The translations under genes and the position numbers were made by a program. A stretch of DNA of 56,228 nt from Bacteroidetes bacterium ADurb.Bin139. Lineage in GTDB: Bacteria; Bacteroidota; Bacteroidia; Bacteroidales; UBA932. Positions within the stretch are counted from its first letter, which is position 1, and every line of letters begins with the position of its first letter. Positions 6,631 through 14,576 of this stretch are shown here, one piece after another. The notes below the pieces were generated by a model. It saw only the letters and a program-made list of their open reading frames with translations. It did not search any database and had not been told where the DNA came from. The stretch is from positions 1 through 56,228 of the forward strand of contig MWDM01000006.1 of the NCBI GenBank assembly GCA_002070565.1, read 5' to 3'.

Positions 6631-8782
6631 TTGCGGAGCGGCCTGCCTTGCGTCTGCCTCGGCCTGGTTCGGATTACGCTTTCCTCTGGAGCAGATCCGG
6701 CAATGGAGCGGTACGCAGACGCACGGCATTTCCGTGCAGGGAATCCGGGAAGGCGCCAGGGCGCTTGGCCTCAAAGCCGGGGCATACCGCCGCACCGGCA
6801 GTTCAGATAGTGCCGGTGACAACCTGTTCAGAAACCTCCCTGTACCTTCTGTTTTTCATATGATCAAAGAGAACGGGCATAGTCATTTTGTTGTGTTTTA
6901 CGGGCCCTGCAAATCCTTTTTTAGGAAAAAAGCCAGATACAGCATAATGGATCCTGAAGACGGCCGGATACACCGCAAAACGCTGGAAGAAATTCTAAAA
7001 CAGTGGACCGGCGTGTTGGTGACCCTTTCAAAAGATGAAAATTTCAAAAAAGGCAGTTATATTCCCGGTTTCTTTTATAGGACAAGGGTTCTTATGAAAG
7101 GGGAAAAGCACCGGTTCGCAGGCGCGCTGGCTGCTTCGTTGCTCTATACACTTACGGGCATTGCATCTGCCTTGTTTTTGAAGCAGATTGCAGACAAGGT
7201 GATTCCGTGGGGAGCGGAAGATTTTTTGCGTCTGCTGGGTTTTTCCATGATATACATAGCCCTCTGCGCCATGGCACTCAATATGTTCAGGGTGCGTTTC
7301 CTGCTAAAGACGGGATTCAGTACGGCCTCCAGGCTGGTGGGCGGTTTTTACCGCCATATCCTGTACCTGCCGCAACGGTTCTTTGACCAAAGACAGTCGG
7401 GAGAACTGGTGGCCCGTATCAATGACGCTTTCAAAGTCAGCACTTTCCTGAGCACCGGATTGCTGAATGTGGCCCTGAGCGCGTTCACCCTGTTTTTTTC
7501 TTTTGTGGTCATGTTCCTATTTAATCCGAAACTGAGCTGGATCTGTATTGCTGCACTGCCATTATACGGGGCCGTTTATTATCTGTTCGACCTGCGTAAT
7601 AAAGACACGCAAAGGCAGATAATGATTTCCCAGGCAAACCTTGAAACCGTCCTGGTAGACTCTCTGCGGGGCGTTGCCCAGATAAAGTACAGTACCGCCC
7701 AGGAACGTATGACAGAGAAGGTGGCAGATAGATTCAAAACGTATGTGGGTCATGCCTGGCGGGGAGGAATGAACCAGTTGCGGGCAGCAACCGGCGGTGA
7801 TTTCATCACACGCGGCATGGGCCTGGCCATACTGTGGACAGGGGCTGTTTTTGTAACACGCGATTTGATGAGCTTTGGAGAGTTGCTGACATTTTATGCC
7901 CTGACCGCCTATTTTTCCTCCCCGGTGAGCGAGATCATCACTTTTAGCCAGAAATACAGGGATGCCAGGATTGCTGCCGAACGGTTGTTCGAGATCATGG
8001 AACTGGAAACGGAGGAAGATCCGTTCCCTAAAGAAGCAAGCGTTTCCTGCAATGCAGGAGACCTGGAAATTAAAGACCTGTCGTTCCATTATCCGGGCAG
8101 GATGCCCTTGTTCGACAACTTCAGCCACACCTTCCATACAGGCAAGATCACCGGTATTGCAGGAGAGAGCGGCTCGGGCAAAAGCACAATGGGCGCTTTG
8201 CTCATGCGTATGTATACCCCGGATGGAGGCACCATTTTGCTGGACGGTAAAGAAGCCGGGAGCATTCCCCTGAGTGCCTGGCGCAGAAAAATTGGGATCG
8301 TCCCGCAAAAAGCCGACCTGTTTGAAGGCAACATCCTGGACAATATTGCCCTGGGTGACCCTGCTCCCGATACAGAAAGGGTAGCCACCCTGTGCAGTGA
8401 ACTGGGCCTGGAAGCATTCCTTTCGTCGCTGCCCCGTGGCATACTCACCCCCATAGGGGAACAGGGAGTCCAGCTTTCCGGGGGACAACGGCAACGCATA
8501 GCCCTGGCCAGGACAGCCTACCGCAATCCTGCATGGATCATTCTGGACGAAGCCACCTCTTCGTTAGACAGTACTTCGGAATTGTATGTACTCAACGCTT
8601 TACGCAAATGGAGCCGGGAGGGCACCGGGGTTATAATCATAGGACACAGGATGTCCACCCTGTCGGTGGCATCGCATATCCTGCTGCTGCACCAGGGCAG
8701 AATTGCAGAGGAAGGATCGCATACATCATTGATCAAAAAGAACGGAAAATACGCTGCCTGGTGCAGGCAGCAGGGATTATAA
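6593..8782 (+). CDS. Peptidase (C39)-containing ABC exporter for double-glycine peptides
   Basis: A 729-residue exporter with three parts. The C39 cysteine-peptidase domain (about 1-140) has Gln8, Cys14 in 'SDCGAACLA', His98 and Asp120. The membrane domain spans about 170-450. The ATPase has Walker A 'GESGSGKST' near 524, signature LSGGQRQR near 627, and a Walker B ending 'ILDEATSSLDS'. Such transporters cleave after a Gly-Gly-type leader and export the peptide. I chose ATG 6593 because the peptidase begins there; an in-frame ATG at 6512 would add 27 residues unlike the family. The two small genes at 8853-9277 are the obvious substrates. Confidence 0.92.
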   Translation: MKRICIRQHHISDCGAACLASASAWFGLRFPLEQIRQWSGTQTHGISVQGIREGARALGLKAGAYRRTGSSDSAGDNLFRNLPVPSVFHMIKENGHSHFVVFYGPCKSFFRKKARYSIMDPEDGRIHRKTLEEILKQWTGVLVTLSKDENFKKGSYIPGFFYRTRVLMKGEKHRFAGALAASLLYTLTGIASALFLKQIADKVIPWGAEDFLRLLGFSMIYIALCAMALNMFRVRFLLKTGFSTASRLVGGFYRHILYLPQRFFDQRQSGELVARINDAFKVSTFLSTGLLNVALSAFTLFFSFVVMFLFNPKLSWICIAALPLYGAVYYLFDLRNKDTQRQIMISQANLETVLVDSLRGVAQIKYSTAQERMTEKVADRFKTYVGHAWRGGMNQLRAATGGDFITRGMGLAILWTGAVFVTRDLMSFGELLTFYALTAYFSSPVSEIITFSQKYRDARIAAERLFEIMELETEEDPFPKEASVSCNAGDLEIKDLSFHYPGRMPLFDNFSHTFHTGKITGIAGESGSGKSTMGALLMRMYTPDGGTILLDGKEAGSIPLSAWRRKIGIVPQKADLFEGNILDNIALGDPAPDTERVATLCSELGLEAFLSSLPRGILTPIGEQGVQLSGGQRQRIALARTAYRNPAWIILDEATSSLDSTSELYVLNALRKWSREGTGVIIIGHRMSTLSVASHILLLHQGRIAEEGSHTSLIKKNGKYAAWCRQQGL

Positions 8783-8852
8783 AGCAAACGCGCGATTGCA
8801 GGCGGAATCTCACGCGCCTGAACGGTGAGAAAAAAATTAAAACCTAAAAGTT

Positions 8853-9077
8853 ATGAGTGATTATGAGATGCGGAATTTTGGGTTTGTTACCCTGGATGCT
8901 TCTGTCCAGTGTGTAATAACAGGAGGAGATTCCGAGTATGGTGTTCTGGGTGATATTATTCAGGACCTGCTCAACGGTTTGGCTTCAAAAATGGGCAAGG
9001 CGGGATTCCTTGTAGCCATGCTGGCCAAAAACATAGACAGCTTTCTTGACGGATTCAGAGACGGATGGAACAAATGA
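8853..9077 (+). CDS. Candidate bacteriocin precursor peptide 1 (double-glycine leader)
   Basis: A 74-residue peptide. Residues 1-25 form a leader ending 'GFVTLDASVQCVITGG'; cleavage after Gly25 would release 49 residues starting DSEYGVLGDI, rich in Gly and hydrophobics with regularly spaced charges (net about -2) and a GxxxG (GFRDG). The leader has Leu at -12, Ile at -4 and Gly-Gly at -2/-1, as expected for C39 exporters, although -7 is Gln. The stop overlaps the start of peptide 2 (ATGA). An internal ATG at 8868 would shorten the leader by five residues. Function is inferred from context; no homologue is recognised. Confidence 0.75.
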   Translation: MSDYEMRNFGFVTLDASVQCVITGGDSEYGVLGDIIQDLLNGLASKMGKAGFLVAMLAKNIDSFLDGFRDGWNK

Positions 9078-9277
9078 GAACACAGGTTTTTTTGACGGGC
9101 TTTGAGTCGCTGAGCGATAAAGCCTGCTGCGCAGTGACCGCAGGGGTATCCTCCCCGGGAGTAGACGCCGAACTGGCCTACAAACTGGGTGAAATACTGG
9201 GACAGGCGTTCCGTACGCTTTACGATCTGGGACAAAGTCTGATCGGTAAAATTAAAAAATCGGCCGTTCCGGCCTGA
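9074..9277 (+). CDS. Candidate bacteriocin precursor peptide 2 (AG-type leader)
   Basis: A 67-residue peptide starting at the ATG of an ATGA overlap with peptide 1 (an in-frame ATG three codons upstream is less likely). Residues 1-24 are leader, ending 'GFESLSDKACCAVTAG'; cleavage after Gly24 would release 43 residues starting VSSPGVDAEL, with a GxxxG motif (GEILG) and a basic tail KIKKSAVPA (net about +1). Leader positions -16 Gly, -15 Phe, -12 Leu, -6 Cys, -3 Thr and -1 Gly coincide with peptide 1. Tight coupling and matching leaders suggest a two-component peptide. Not recognised as a known family. Confidence 0.75.
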   Translation: MRTQVFLTGFESLSDKACCAVTAGVSSPGVDAELAYKLGEILGQAFRTLYDLGQSLIGKIKKSAVPA

Positions 9278-9284
9278 TGAAAAT

Positions 9285-9320
9285 GAGACTGACCAGTGGA
9301 AAAACCGGTCAGTCTCTTTT
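9285..9320 (+). terminator. Hairpin terminator/attenuator after the peptide genes
   Basis: A perfect 10-bp stem, GAGACTGACC/GGTCAGTCTC (9285-9294, 9307-9316 with a 12-nt loop), is followed by TTTT. It begins 7 bp after the stop of peptide 2 and ends 9 bp before the CPBP gene, so part of the transcription should stop here. The T-tract is short and read-through is likely. Confidence 0.75.
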
Positions 9321-9329
9321 CCCAAAAAG

Positions 9330-10049
9330 ATGCGTAAGGTCTTATTCCTGGTTTATCCCGTCTGGCTATACGTTGTTTTCAGCCTGCCCGCATTACTGCT
9401 CTCTTCCATCCTATACACAAAGGGAGTTGATTTAATTACAGGCAATTCCTTCGGGGCTATGGGAATGGTCCTGCTGCACATGCGGCGGAAACGAAAAAAA
9501 ATGACAGAGCTGCCTGCCATGCCCTGGAAAAGGATTTTCCTGGTAACGGGGGTTATGATGATCCCGGCAGCATCGCTCACAGCCTTTTTGACGGGAAAGG
9601 CTTTCCCCGCTATGCATCTGACACCCTGGCTGATCAACTGCACCTGGTCGTTTTTCTGGATTTCATGTTGCGAGGAACTGCTTTTCAGGGAATTTTTAAT
9701 TACAAGGATGAAAAAGGCCGGTCATCCCGGGTGGTTGATCCTGATACTACCCGCGCTCTTGTTTTCCCTCTGCCACAGACCGGAATCGGTTTCCCTGCTT
9801 ATGCAGCGTGTTGTAATGGGAATTGGTCTGGGTTATTTATATTACAGATTTGGGGATATTTCCCTGTGCATATCGGCACATTGGGTATACAACATTATCC
9901 TTTTCACTTTTCAATATTTCCTGCCCCGGGTAACAACGGTGTATTCCGCATCACGGGCAGCGCTAAACCTGCTATTGTGCATGCTTTCGCTTTTAGGCAT
10001 CGTTGTTGCATATTCTATAAATAAAAGTAAATTTGCACGATATACTTAA
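9330..10049 (+). CDS. CPBP (CAAX/Abi) family membrane metalloprotease, possible immunity protein
   Basis: A 239-residue protein with several membrane helices and the CPBP motifs in order: EExxxR at 115-120 (EELLFR), FxxxH at 145-149 (FSLCH), and HxxxN at 184-188 (HWVYN). CPBP proteins include CAAX-type proteases, and members encoded beside bacteriocin genes in Gram-positive bacteria act in self-immunity. Its place directly after the two peptides makes immunity or peptide processing likely. A hairpin separates it from the peptide genes, so its level may be set by read-through. The tolC promoter lies inside its last codons. Confidence 0.85.
   Translation: MRKVLFLVYPVWLYVVFSLPALLLSSILYTKGVDLITGNSFGAMGMVLLHMRRKRKKMTELPAMPWKRIFLVTGVMMIPAASLTAFLTGKAFPAMHLTPWLINCTWSFFWISCCEELLFREFLITRMKKAGHPGWLILILPALLFSLCHRPESVSLLMQRVVMGIGLGYLYYRFGDISLCISAHWVYNIILFTFQYFLPRVTTVYSASRAALNLLLCMLSLLGIVVAYSINKSKFARYT
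10005..10035 (+). promoter_or_regulatory. Promoter of tolC-hlyD-tsaB (GTTG, 19 nt, TAAATTTG)
   Basis: GTTG at 10005-10008, a 19-nt spacer and TAAATTTG at 10028-10035 fit the Bacteroidetes consensus. It lies inside the 3' end of the CPBP gene and would start an mRNA about 18-20 nt before the tolC ATG, making tolC-hlyD-tsaB partly independent of the cassette. Confidence 0.7.
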
Positions 10050-10057
10050 GAAGCACT

Positions 10058-11443
10058 ATGAAAAAAAGTACCGGTCTAATCTTGTTCCTGGCTGTGATGC
10101 TCCCTTTTTCCCTGAAGGCACAAAAAAAATGGACCCTTGAGGATTGCATCCGTTACGCATGGGAAAACAACCTAACCATAAAACAGCAGGAACTGGGGGT
10201 AAAACAATCGGAAAATGTTCATTTTCAGTCAAAAATGTCTTTTGCCCCTTCTGTCAGCGCCCGTGTCAGTGAAAACGTTAACTGGGGACAGTCTGTTGAC
10301 CTGTCCACCCTGACTATCCTGAATCACGTGAGAAGCTCCAATACCGGTGTGGGACTTTATGCCGATATGGACATTTTTACCGGTTTTCAGAAGCTCAACA
10401 CCGTTAAACAGGAGCAATCGCGCGTCAATGTTGCCATCCAGGAAGTACAAAAGCTACGCAATGACATTTCCATAGAGATAACCCGCAGTTACCTGAACGT
10501 ACTGCTTGCCGGTGAAATCCTTGATGCAGCCTTGTTAAGCCGCCAAAGCGTGGAAGAGCAGGTTACCCGTTCCCGCAAGCTGGTAGATGCAGGCAGCCAG
10601 CCCCTGAGCGCGCTCCTGGAAATTGAGTCGCAGCTGGCTTCCGAGGAATTGCAGGTGGTGGAAGCCCGGAACAACTTGCGCACCTTTATGCTTACTCTCA
10701 GGCAATTGCTTGACCTCCCCATGGAAGAGGACTTTGAAATTGTTACACCATCCGTAGGGGAACTCCAGGAAATGGAGACTGTCTCTGTAGAAGATCTTTA
10801 TTATAAGTCGCTGGACCTGCCGCAGATCAGGAAAACAGAACATACCCGTGAACAGCGCCAGTACGAGCTGGCCGTAGCACAGGGCGGCCGCTATCCCAGG
10901 CTTGCCTTGTCGTTTGGTTATTCTTCGTTCTATTCGGACGCCAACCGGAAAGATGATGACGATAGCACAGAAGATAATAACTCCGGTTCTGTAGGGGATC
11001 TTTTTGGCGGATCGTCGGCCGGCTTCTGGGAACAAATGAAAAACAACAACAACCCCTCCATTGGTTTGTCGCTGACCATACCCATTTTTAGCAAGTGGCA
11101 GGTCAGCACCAATATAAAAAACGCCAGACTGGGCCTGGAAATGGCCGATCTGGAAATGAAAAACGCCCGGCAGGTACTTCTCAAGGAAGTGCAGCAGGCT
11201 GCCAACGATGCCACCTCTACCTACCTCAGGACACAAGCTGCACAAAGAAATGTCACATCCATGGAGGAATCGTTCCGTTACATGCAACAGAAATTTGACA
11301 TCGGGATGCTTAATGGCACAGACTATATAGTCTCCAAGACCAATTTGTTTAAAGCACAGAGCAATTATATCCAGGCAAAATACGAACACGTGTTCAAGCT
11401 CAAGATACTGGATTTTTACAAAGGCATTCCCATTACGTTATAA
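10058..11443 (+). CDS. TolC-family outer-membrane efflux protein
   Basis: A 461-residue protein with a signal peptide (residues 1-21, 'LKAQ' before the likely cleavage site) and the duplicated helical TolC/OEP architecture: N-terminal 'WTLEDCIRYAWENNLTIKQQE' type repeat start and long amphipathic helices with Ala/Glu/Gln-rich stretches. Around residues 295-315 there is an Asp/Asn/Gly-rich insertion. It forms the outer-membrane channel of a tripartite exporter. Its partner adaptor follows 13 bp downstream. It may serve the adjacent peptide exporter, but this gene order with tsaB also occurs, from memory, in Bacteroidales without such a cassette. Confidence 0.92.
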   Translation: MKKSTGLILFLAVMLPFSLKAQKKWTLEDCIRYAWENNLTIKQQELGVKQSENVHFQSKMSFAPSVSARVSENVNWGQSVDLSTLTILNHVRSSNTGVGLYADMDIFTGFQKLNTVKQEQSRVNVAIQEVQKLRNDISIEITRSYLNVLLAGEILDAALLSRQSVEEQVTRSRKLVDAGSQPLSALLEIESQLASEELQVVEARNNLRTFMLTLRQLLDLPMEEDFEIVTPSVGELQEMETVSVEDLYYKSLDLPQIRKTEHTREQRQYELAVAQGGRYPRLALSFGYSSFYSDANRKDDDDSTEDNNSGSVGDLFGGSSAGFWEQMKNNNNPSIGLSLTIPIFSKWQVSTNIKNARLGLEMADLEMKNARQVLLKEVQQAANDATSTYLRTQAAQRNVTSMEESFRYMQQKFDIGMLNGTDYIVSKTNLFKAQSNYIQAKYEHVFKLKILDFYKGIPITL

Positions 11444-11456
11444 AAATATCATTTTC

Positions 11457-12749
11457 ATGAAAAAATCTATATTGTGGGTCATCATTAGTGCAGTGGTACT
11501 TATTGTTGTCCTGGTCATCATTGGCAGAAGCCGGTCCGGTAAAGGCATAGAGGTTACCGTTGCAAATCCTGTTATAAAGAATATCACCGAGATCATTCCT
11601 GCCAACGGGAAAATCCAGCCGGTTACAGAGGTCAAGATCAGCCCCGACGTATCGGGCGAAATTGTTGTTCTTAACGTAGCCGAGGGAGATTATGTAAAAG
11701 CCGGACAGATATTGATCCAGATCAAGCAGGACCAGTACAGGTCTGCCCGGGACAGGATGAAAGCAGCCCTGAACCAGAGCCGCGCACAACTGGCTCAACA
11801 GGAGGCTCAGTTTAAGCAAGTGGAACTCTCCTATAACCGGAACGTGTCACTATACCAGCAGGGAGCCATATCGCAGGCCGAATATGAAGCATCTTCCTCT
11901 GAATATTCAATAGCCGGCGAGCAGTTGAACGCATCTAGGTTCAACGTGCAGAGTGCCGAGGCAGCCCTTGCCGAAGCCGAGGAAAGCCTTTCAAAAACCA
12001 CCATATTTTCACCCATGAACGGCATTGTTTCCAAGCTGAATGTCGAGCGCGGGGAACGGGTAGTGGGAACCAGCCAGATGGCAGGGACCGAGATGCTGCG
12101 CATAGCCAATTTTGAGGAAATGGAAGTGTTGGTAGATGTGAATGAAAACGACATTGTACGCATCAAGCAACGGGACACGGCCATAGTGGAAGTAGATGCC
12201 TACCGCGGCCGCAAGTTCACCGGTCTGGTCACCCAGATTGCCAACTCGGCCAAGAATGTTGGTTCTTCGCTGGAACAGGTCACCAATTTTGAAGTCAGGG
12301 TTTTCATCCTGCCCGAATCGTACAGTGACCTGTTAACTGCCGGATTTTCCACCCCATTCAGGCCCGGCATGTCGGCCTCGGTATCCATCCAGACAGAAAC
12401 AAGATACCAGGCTATTGCCATACCCATCCAATCCATTACCACACGCCCTGAATTGCTTCCCGACAGCCTGAAGGAGCAGCTGGGGCCCAATGAACTGGTA
12501 GAACAGGTCTTTGTACTGCGTGATGACAACACCGTAGAAACAGTAAGGGTCAAATCCGGATTGCAGGACCATATCCATATAGAAATCCTTGAAGGGCTTA
12601 CAATCCAGGACAAGGTAGTGACCGGTCCGTATACCGCTATTTCATCTACCCTTGAAAACGGCTCCAGGGTAGAACCCGGCAACGAAAAAGATTCCGGAAA
12701 AGAAACAAAAGAAATTAAGGTAAGTGCAACCATCAATACTGTTGATTGA
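11457..12749 (+). CDS. HlyD/MacA-type periplasmic adaptor
   Basis: A 430-residue membrane-fusion protein: one N-terminal membrane helix (about 5-23), a lipoyl/barrel-sandwich half motif ('SPDVSGEIVVLNVAEGDYVKAG'-like, split by a coiled-coil hairpin about 85-180), the second lipoyl half ('IFSPMNGIVSKLNVERGERV'-like) and beta-barrel domains to the end. It should link an inner-membrane ABC exporter to TolC. No MacB-type permease lies beside it, so the partner may be the C39 exporter upstream or a distant transporter. Its last 26 bp overlap tsaB. Confidence 0.9.
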   Translation: MKKSILWVIISAVVLIVVLVIIGRSRSGKGIEVTVANPVIKNITEIIPANGKIQPVTEVKISPDVSGEIVVLNVAEGDYVKAGQILIQIKQDQYRSARDRMKAALNQSRAQLAQQEAQFKQVELSYNRNVSLYQQGAISQAEYEASSSEYSIAGEQLNASRFNVQSAEAALAEAEESLSKTTIFSPMNGIVSKLNVERGERVVGTSQMAGTEMLRIANFEEMEVLVDVNENDIVRIKQRDTAIVEVDAYRGRKFTGLVTQIANSAKNVGSSLEQVTNFEVRVFILPESYSDLLTAGFSTPFRPGMSASVSIQTETRYQAIAIPIQSITTRPELLPDSLKEQLGPNELVEQVFVLRDDNTVETVRVKSGLQDHIHIEILEGLTIQDKVVTGPYTAISSTLENGSRVEPGNEKDSGKETKEIKVSATINTVD

Positions 12750-13437
12750 AACAAGTACCCGGGTTTGCTCTGTCTCTCTGACTGCAGGAATTCAGATCAT
12801 GGCTAGCCGTAAGACAACAGAGCCTAAAGCGCATGCATCTATTCTTGCTGTTTTCATTGACGACCTTTTACATGAATCCGGCATCAGGGTTGGGGATTGC
12901 GCTGCCGTTGCGGTTAGCGGCGGTCCCGGATCTTACACCGGGCTGCGTGTGGGTGTATCCACCGCCAAGGGCCTGTGTTTTGGCGCTTCATTACCCCTTT
13001 TACATGTAAGTTCGCTGGAGCTGATCGCCCAGTTATACATAGATGCCGCCACCTCTATGGATCCATGGCGCATCTACCCCATGATTGATGCCAGGAGGAT
13101 GGACGTTTACACGGCTCCTTACTCGGTTAACCGGGATACCGGCACAGATCGCATGGCCCGCCTGGAAGGTCCAATCCAGGCGGTGACCATCACCACCGAC
13201 TTTTTTATGCAGGACCTGGAACAGGGTCCGGTAGTCTTTACCGGCGACGGGGCCTCTAAGTGCCGTGAAATAATCAATCACCCCAATGCCGTTTTCGCTC
13301 CGTTGGAATCCCACGCCAACGGGATGGCCAGGGCAGCCATGAAGGCTTTCCTGGAAAAAAGATTTGAAGACGTGGCCCATTATACGCCTTTTTACCTGAA
13401 AGAGTTTCAGGCAGGCCGTCCTAAAAAAGATTTCTGA
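12724..13437 (+). CDS. tsaB: tRNA threonylcarbamoyladenosine biosynthesis protein TsaB
   Basis: A 237-residue ASKHA-fold protein required, with TsaD and TsaE, for t6A37 modification of ANN-decoding tRNAs. The N terminus 'ILLIETSTRVCSVSL' and 'GPGSYTGLRVGVSTAKGL' near residue 65 are characteristic. The start is a GTG at 12724 inside the adaptor gene, chosen because it places 'IETS' at the usual distance from the N terminus. It converges with, and overlaps by 17 bp, the gene on the other strand. Confidence 0.95.
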   Translation: MQPSILLIETSTRVCSVSLTAGIQIMASRKTTEPKAHASILAVFIDDLLHESGIRVGDCAAVAVSGGPGSYTGLRVGVSTAKGLCFGASLPLLHVSSLELIAQLYIDAATSMDPWRIYPMIDARRMDVYTAPYSVNRDTGTDRMARLEGPIQAVTITTDFFMQDLEQGPVVFTGDGASKCREIINHPNAVFAPLESHANGMARAAMKAFLEKRFEDVAHYTPFYLKEFQAGRPKKDF

Positions 13438-14569
13438 TCTGCCGGATTACATCATCCAGGTTGCCCGTCCTGGATATAATCTCTTCCTCGCTGTTAATGA
13501 TAAAATAAGAAGGGATTTCTACAATGTTGTAGGTGGCAACGGCAGGCGAATTAACACCCAGTCCGTCACAGACACTGATCCAGGGCAGGGATTGTTCCCT
13601 AACGGCCTTTGCCCAGCCCGTCTTATCGGTATCCAGGGCTACCTGGAAAACCTCCAGCCCCTGTGGAGCATAAGTCTGATAGACCTCCATCAGCTCTCGG
13701 TTGTCCAGCCTCATGTTCACATTGGCAGCATGCCAGAAGGATAGGATTATTGTTTTCCCTTTAAGGGATGAAAGACATACCCTGAGTCCGTCAATACCGG
13801 GAAGGCAAATGTCGGGGAAGCCAATCACATCGGCCCGTTCCAGGGCCTGTTCCATCTGAAAGGACTTTTCCATGCTTTCATAACGGTCCCTGATGACCAT
13901 TACGTATGGGGAAAGTGGATAGTCCACATATAGAGAATCATACACCCGGCGCAACAAAGGGGCATCCCTGGTATCGGAAAAGACATACAGCGGTCCCGGC
14001 AATTCATGAAAGACCAGAGAAGTATTGACGAATGCCCGGGGGTGCTGATACAAAAAACGGATGGCGTCCTGCTTGTAACGGATAAAAAGGGAACCCAGTT
14101 TCAGGCTCAGGTCGTCTTTTTCTTTAGATCCTGCATTTTCATACAATACATACAGCGAATCAAACTTCCTGCGGGTCTGATCCAGGCGGGTGTTGAGCTG
14201 TTGCAGCAAGAGCGACTCTTCAGATCCTTCAATACTGGCAGGCTTTCCATCTGCTTTTGCTTGTATATGCACCCTGTCGCCTTTTTTCAGGATGAGCGAG
14301 GCGATCCTGCGTTCACCCGCATACAGGTAATAATAACCGGGCTGCTCAATGCCTTTGGTCAGGTTATGATAAAATGTACCCTTCTCATCTGTTTTAAGGG
14401 TGTCCAGAAGTGTTTCTGATGTAAAGTCCAGTCTTTTTAACAGCACGGCGTCATTTTCAGAAAGGTTTTGCACCGTCCCGCTAATCCGGACCGTATTGGT
14501 GCCGGTGCACGAGCAGAAGAATGAGGCAGCAATAAGGAACGCTGCGATAAGAGACTTTATGGTTTTCAT
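13421..14569 (-). CDS. TlpA-like thioredoxin-fold protein with DUF4369-type domain, CxxC absent
   Basis: A 382-residue exported protein: N-terminal hydrophobic segment ending in 'FFCSC' (possible lipoprotein signal), an N-terminal beta-rich domain resembling DUF4369 (about 25-120), a helical linker, and a C-terminal thioredoxin fold from about 250. Where TlpA has 'FWASWCxxC' this protein has 'FWHAANVNMR', so both redox cysteines are missing, while the cis-proline loop 'EIPSYFII' is kept. It probably binds rather than oxidises or reduces its partner. It is downstream of the HIT gene by 7 bp. Confidence 0.8.
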   Translation of the reverse strand: MKTIKSLIAAFLIAASFFCSCTGTNTVRISGTVQNLSENDAVLLKRLDFTSETLLDTLKTDEKGTFYHNLTKGIEQPGYYYLYAGERRIASLILKKGDRVHIQAKADGKPASIEGSEESLLLQQLNTRLDQTRRKFDSLYVLYENAGSKEKDDLSLKLGSLFIRYKQDAIRFLYQHPRAFVNTSLVFHELPGPLYVFSDTRDAPLLRRVYDSLYVDYPLSPYVMVIRDRYESMEKSFQMEQALERADVIGFPDICLPGIDGLRVCLSSLKGKTIILSFWHAANVNMRLDNRELMEVYQTYAPQGLEVFQVALDTDKTGWAKAVREQSLPWISVCDGLGVNSPAVATYNIVEIPSYFIINSEEEIISRTGNLDDVIRQIRNLF

Positions 14570-14576
14570 AACAGGT

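Noticed and set aside
8798..8840. Hairpin CTCAC/GTGAG before peptide 1 as a terminator
   Set aside because: The stem is only five pairs with an 11-nt loop and is followed by an A-rich, not a T-rich, tract on the coding strand.
11384..11395. Palindrome GAACACGTGTTC as a possible parS site
   Set aside because: It lies inside tolC, differs from the parS core outside CACGTG and is far from parAB; a single chance palindrome is likelier.
12724..12749. Alternative, later ATG start for tsaB
   Set aside because: Starting at the next ATG would remove the N-terminal IETS strand needed for the fold, so the GTG inside the adaptor gene is preferred.
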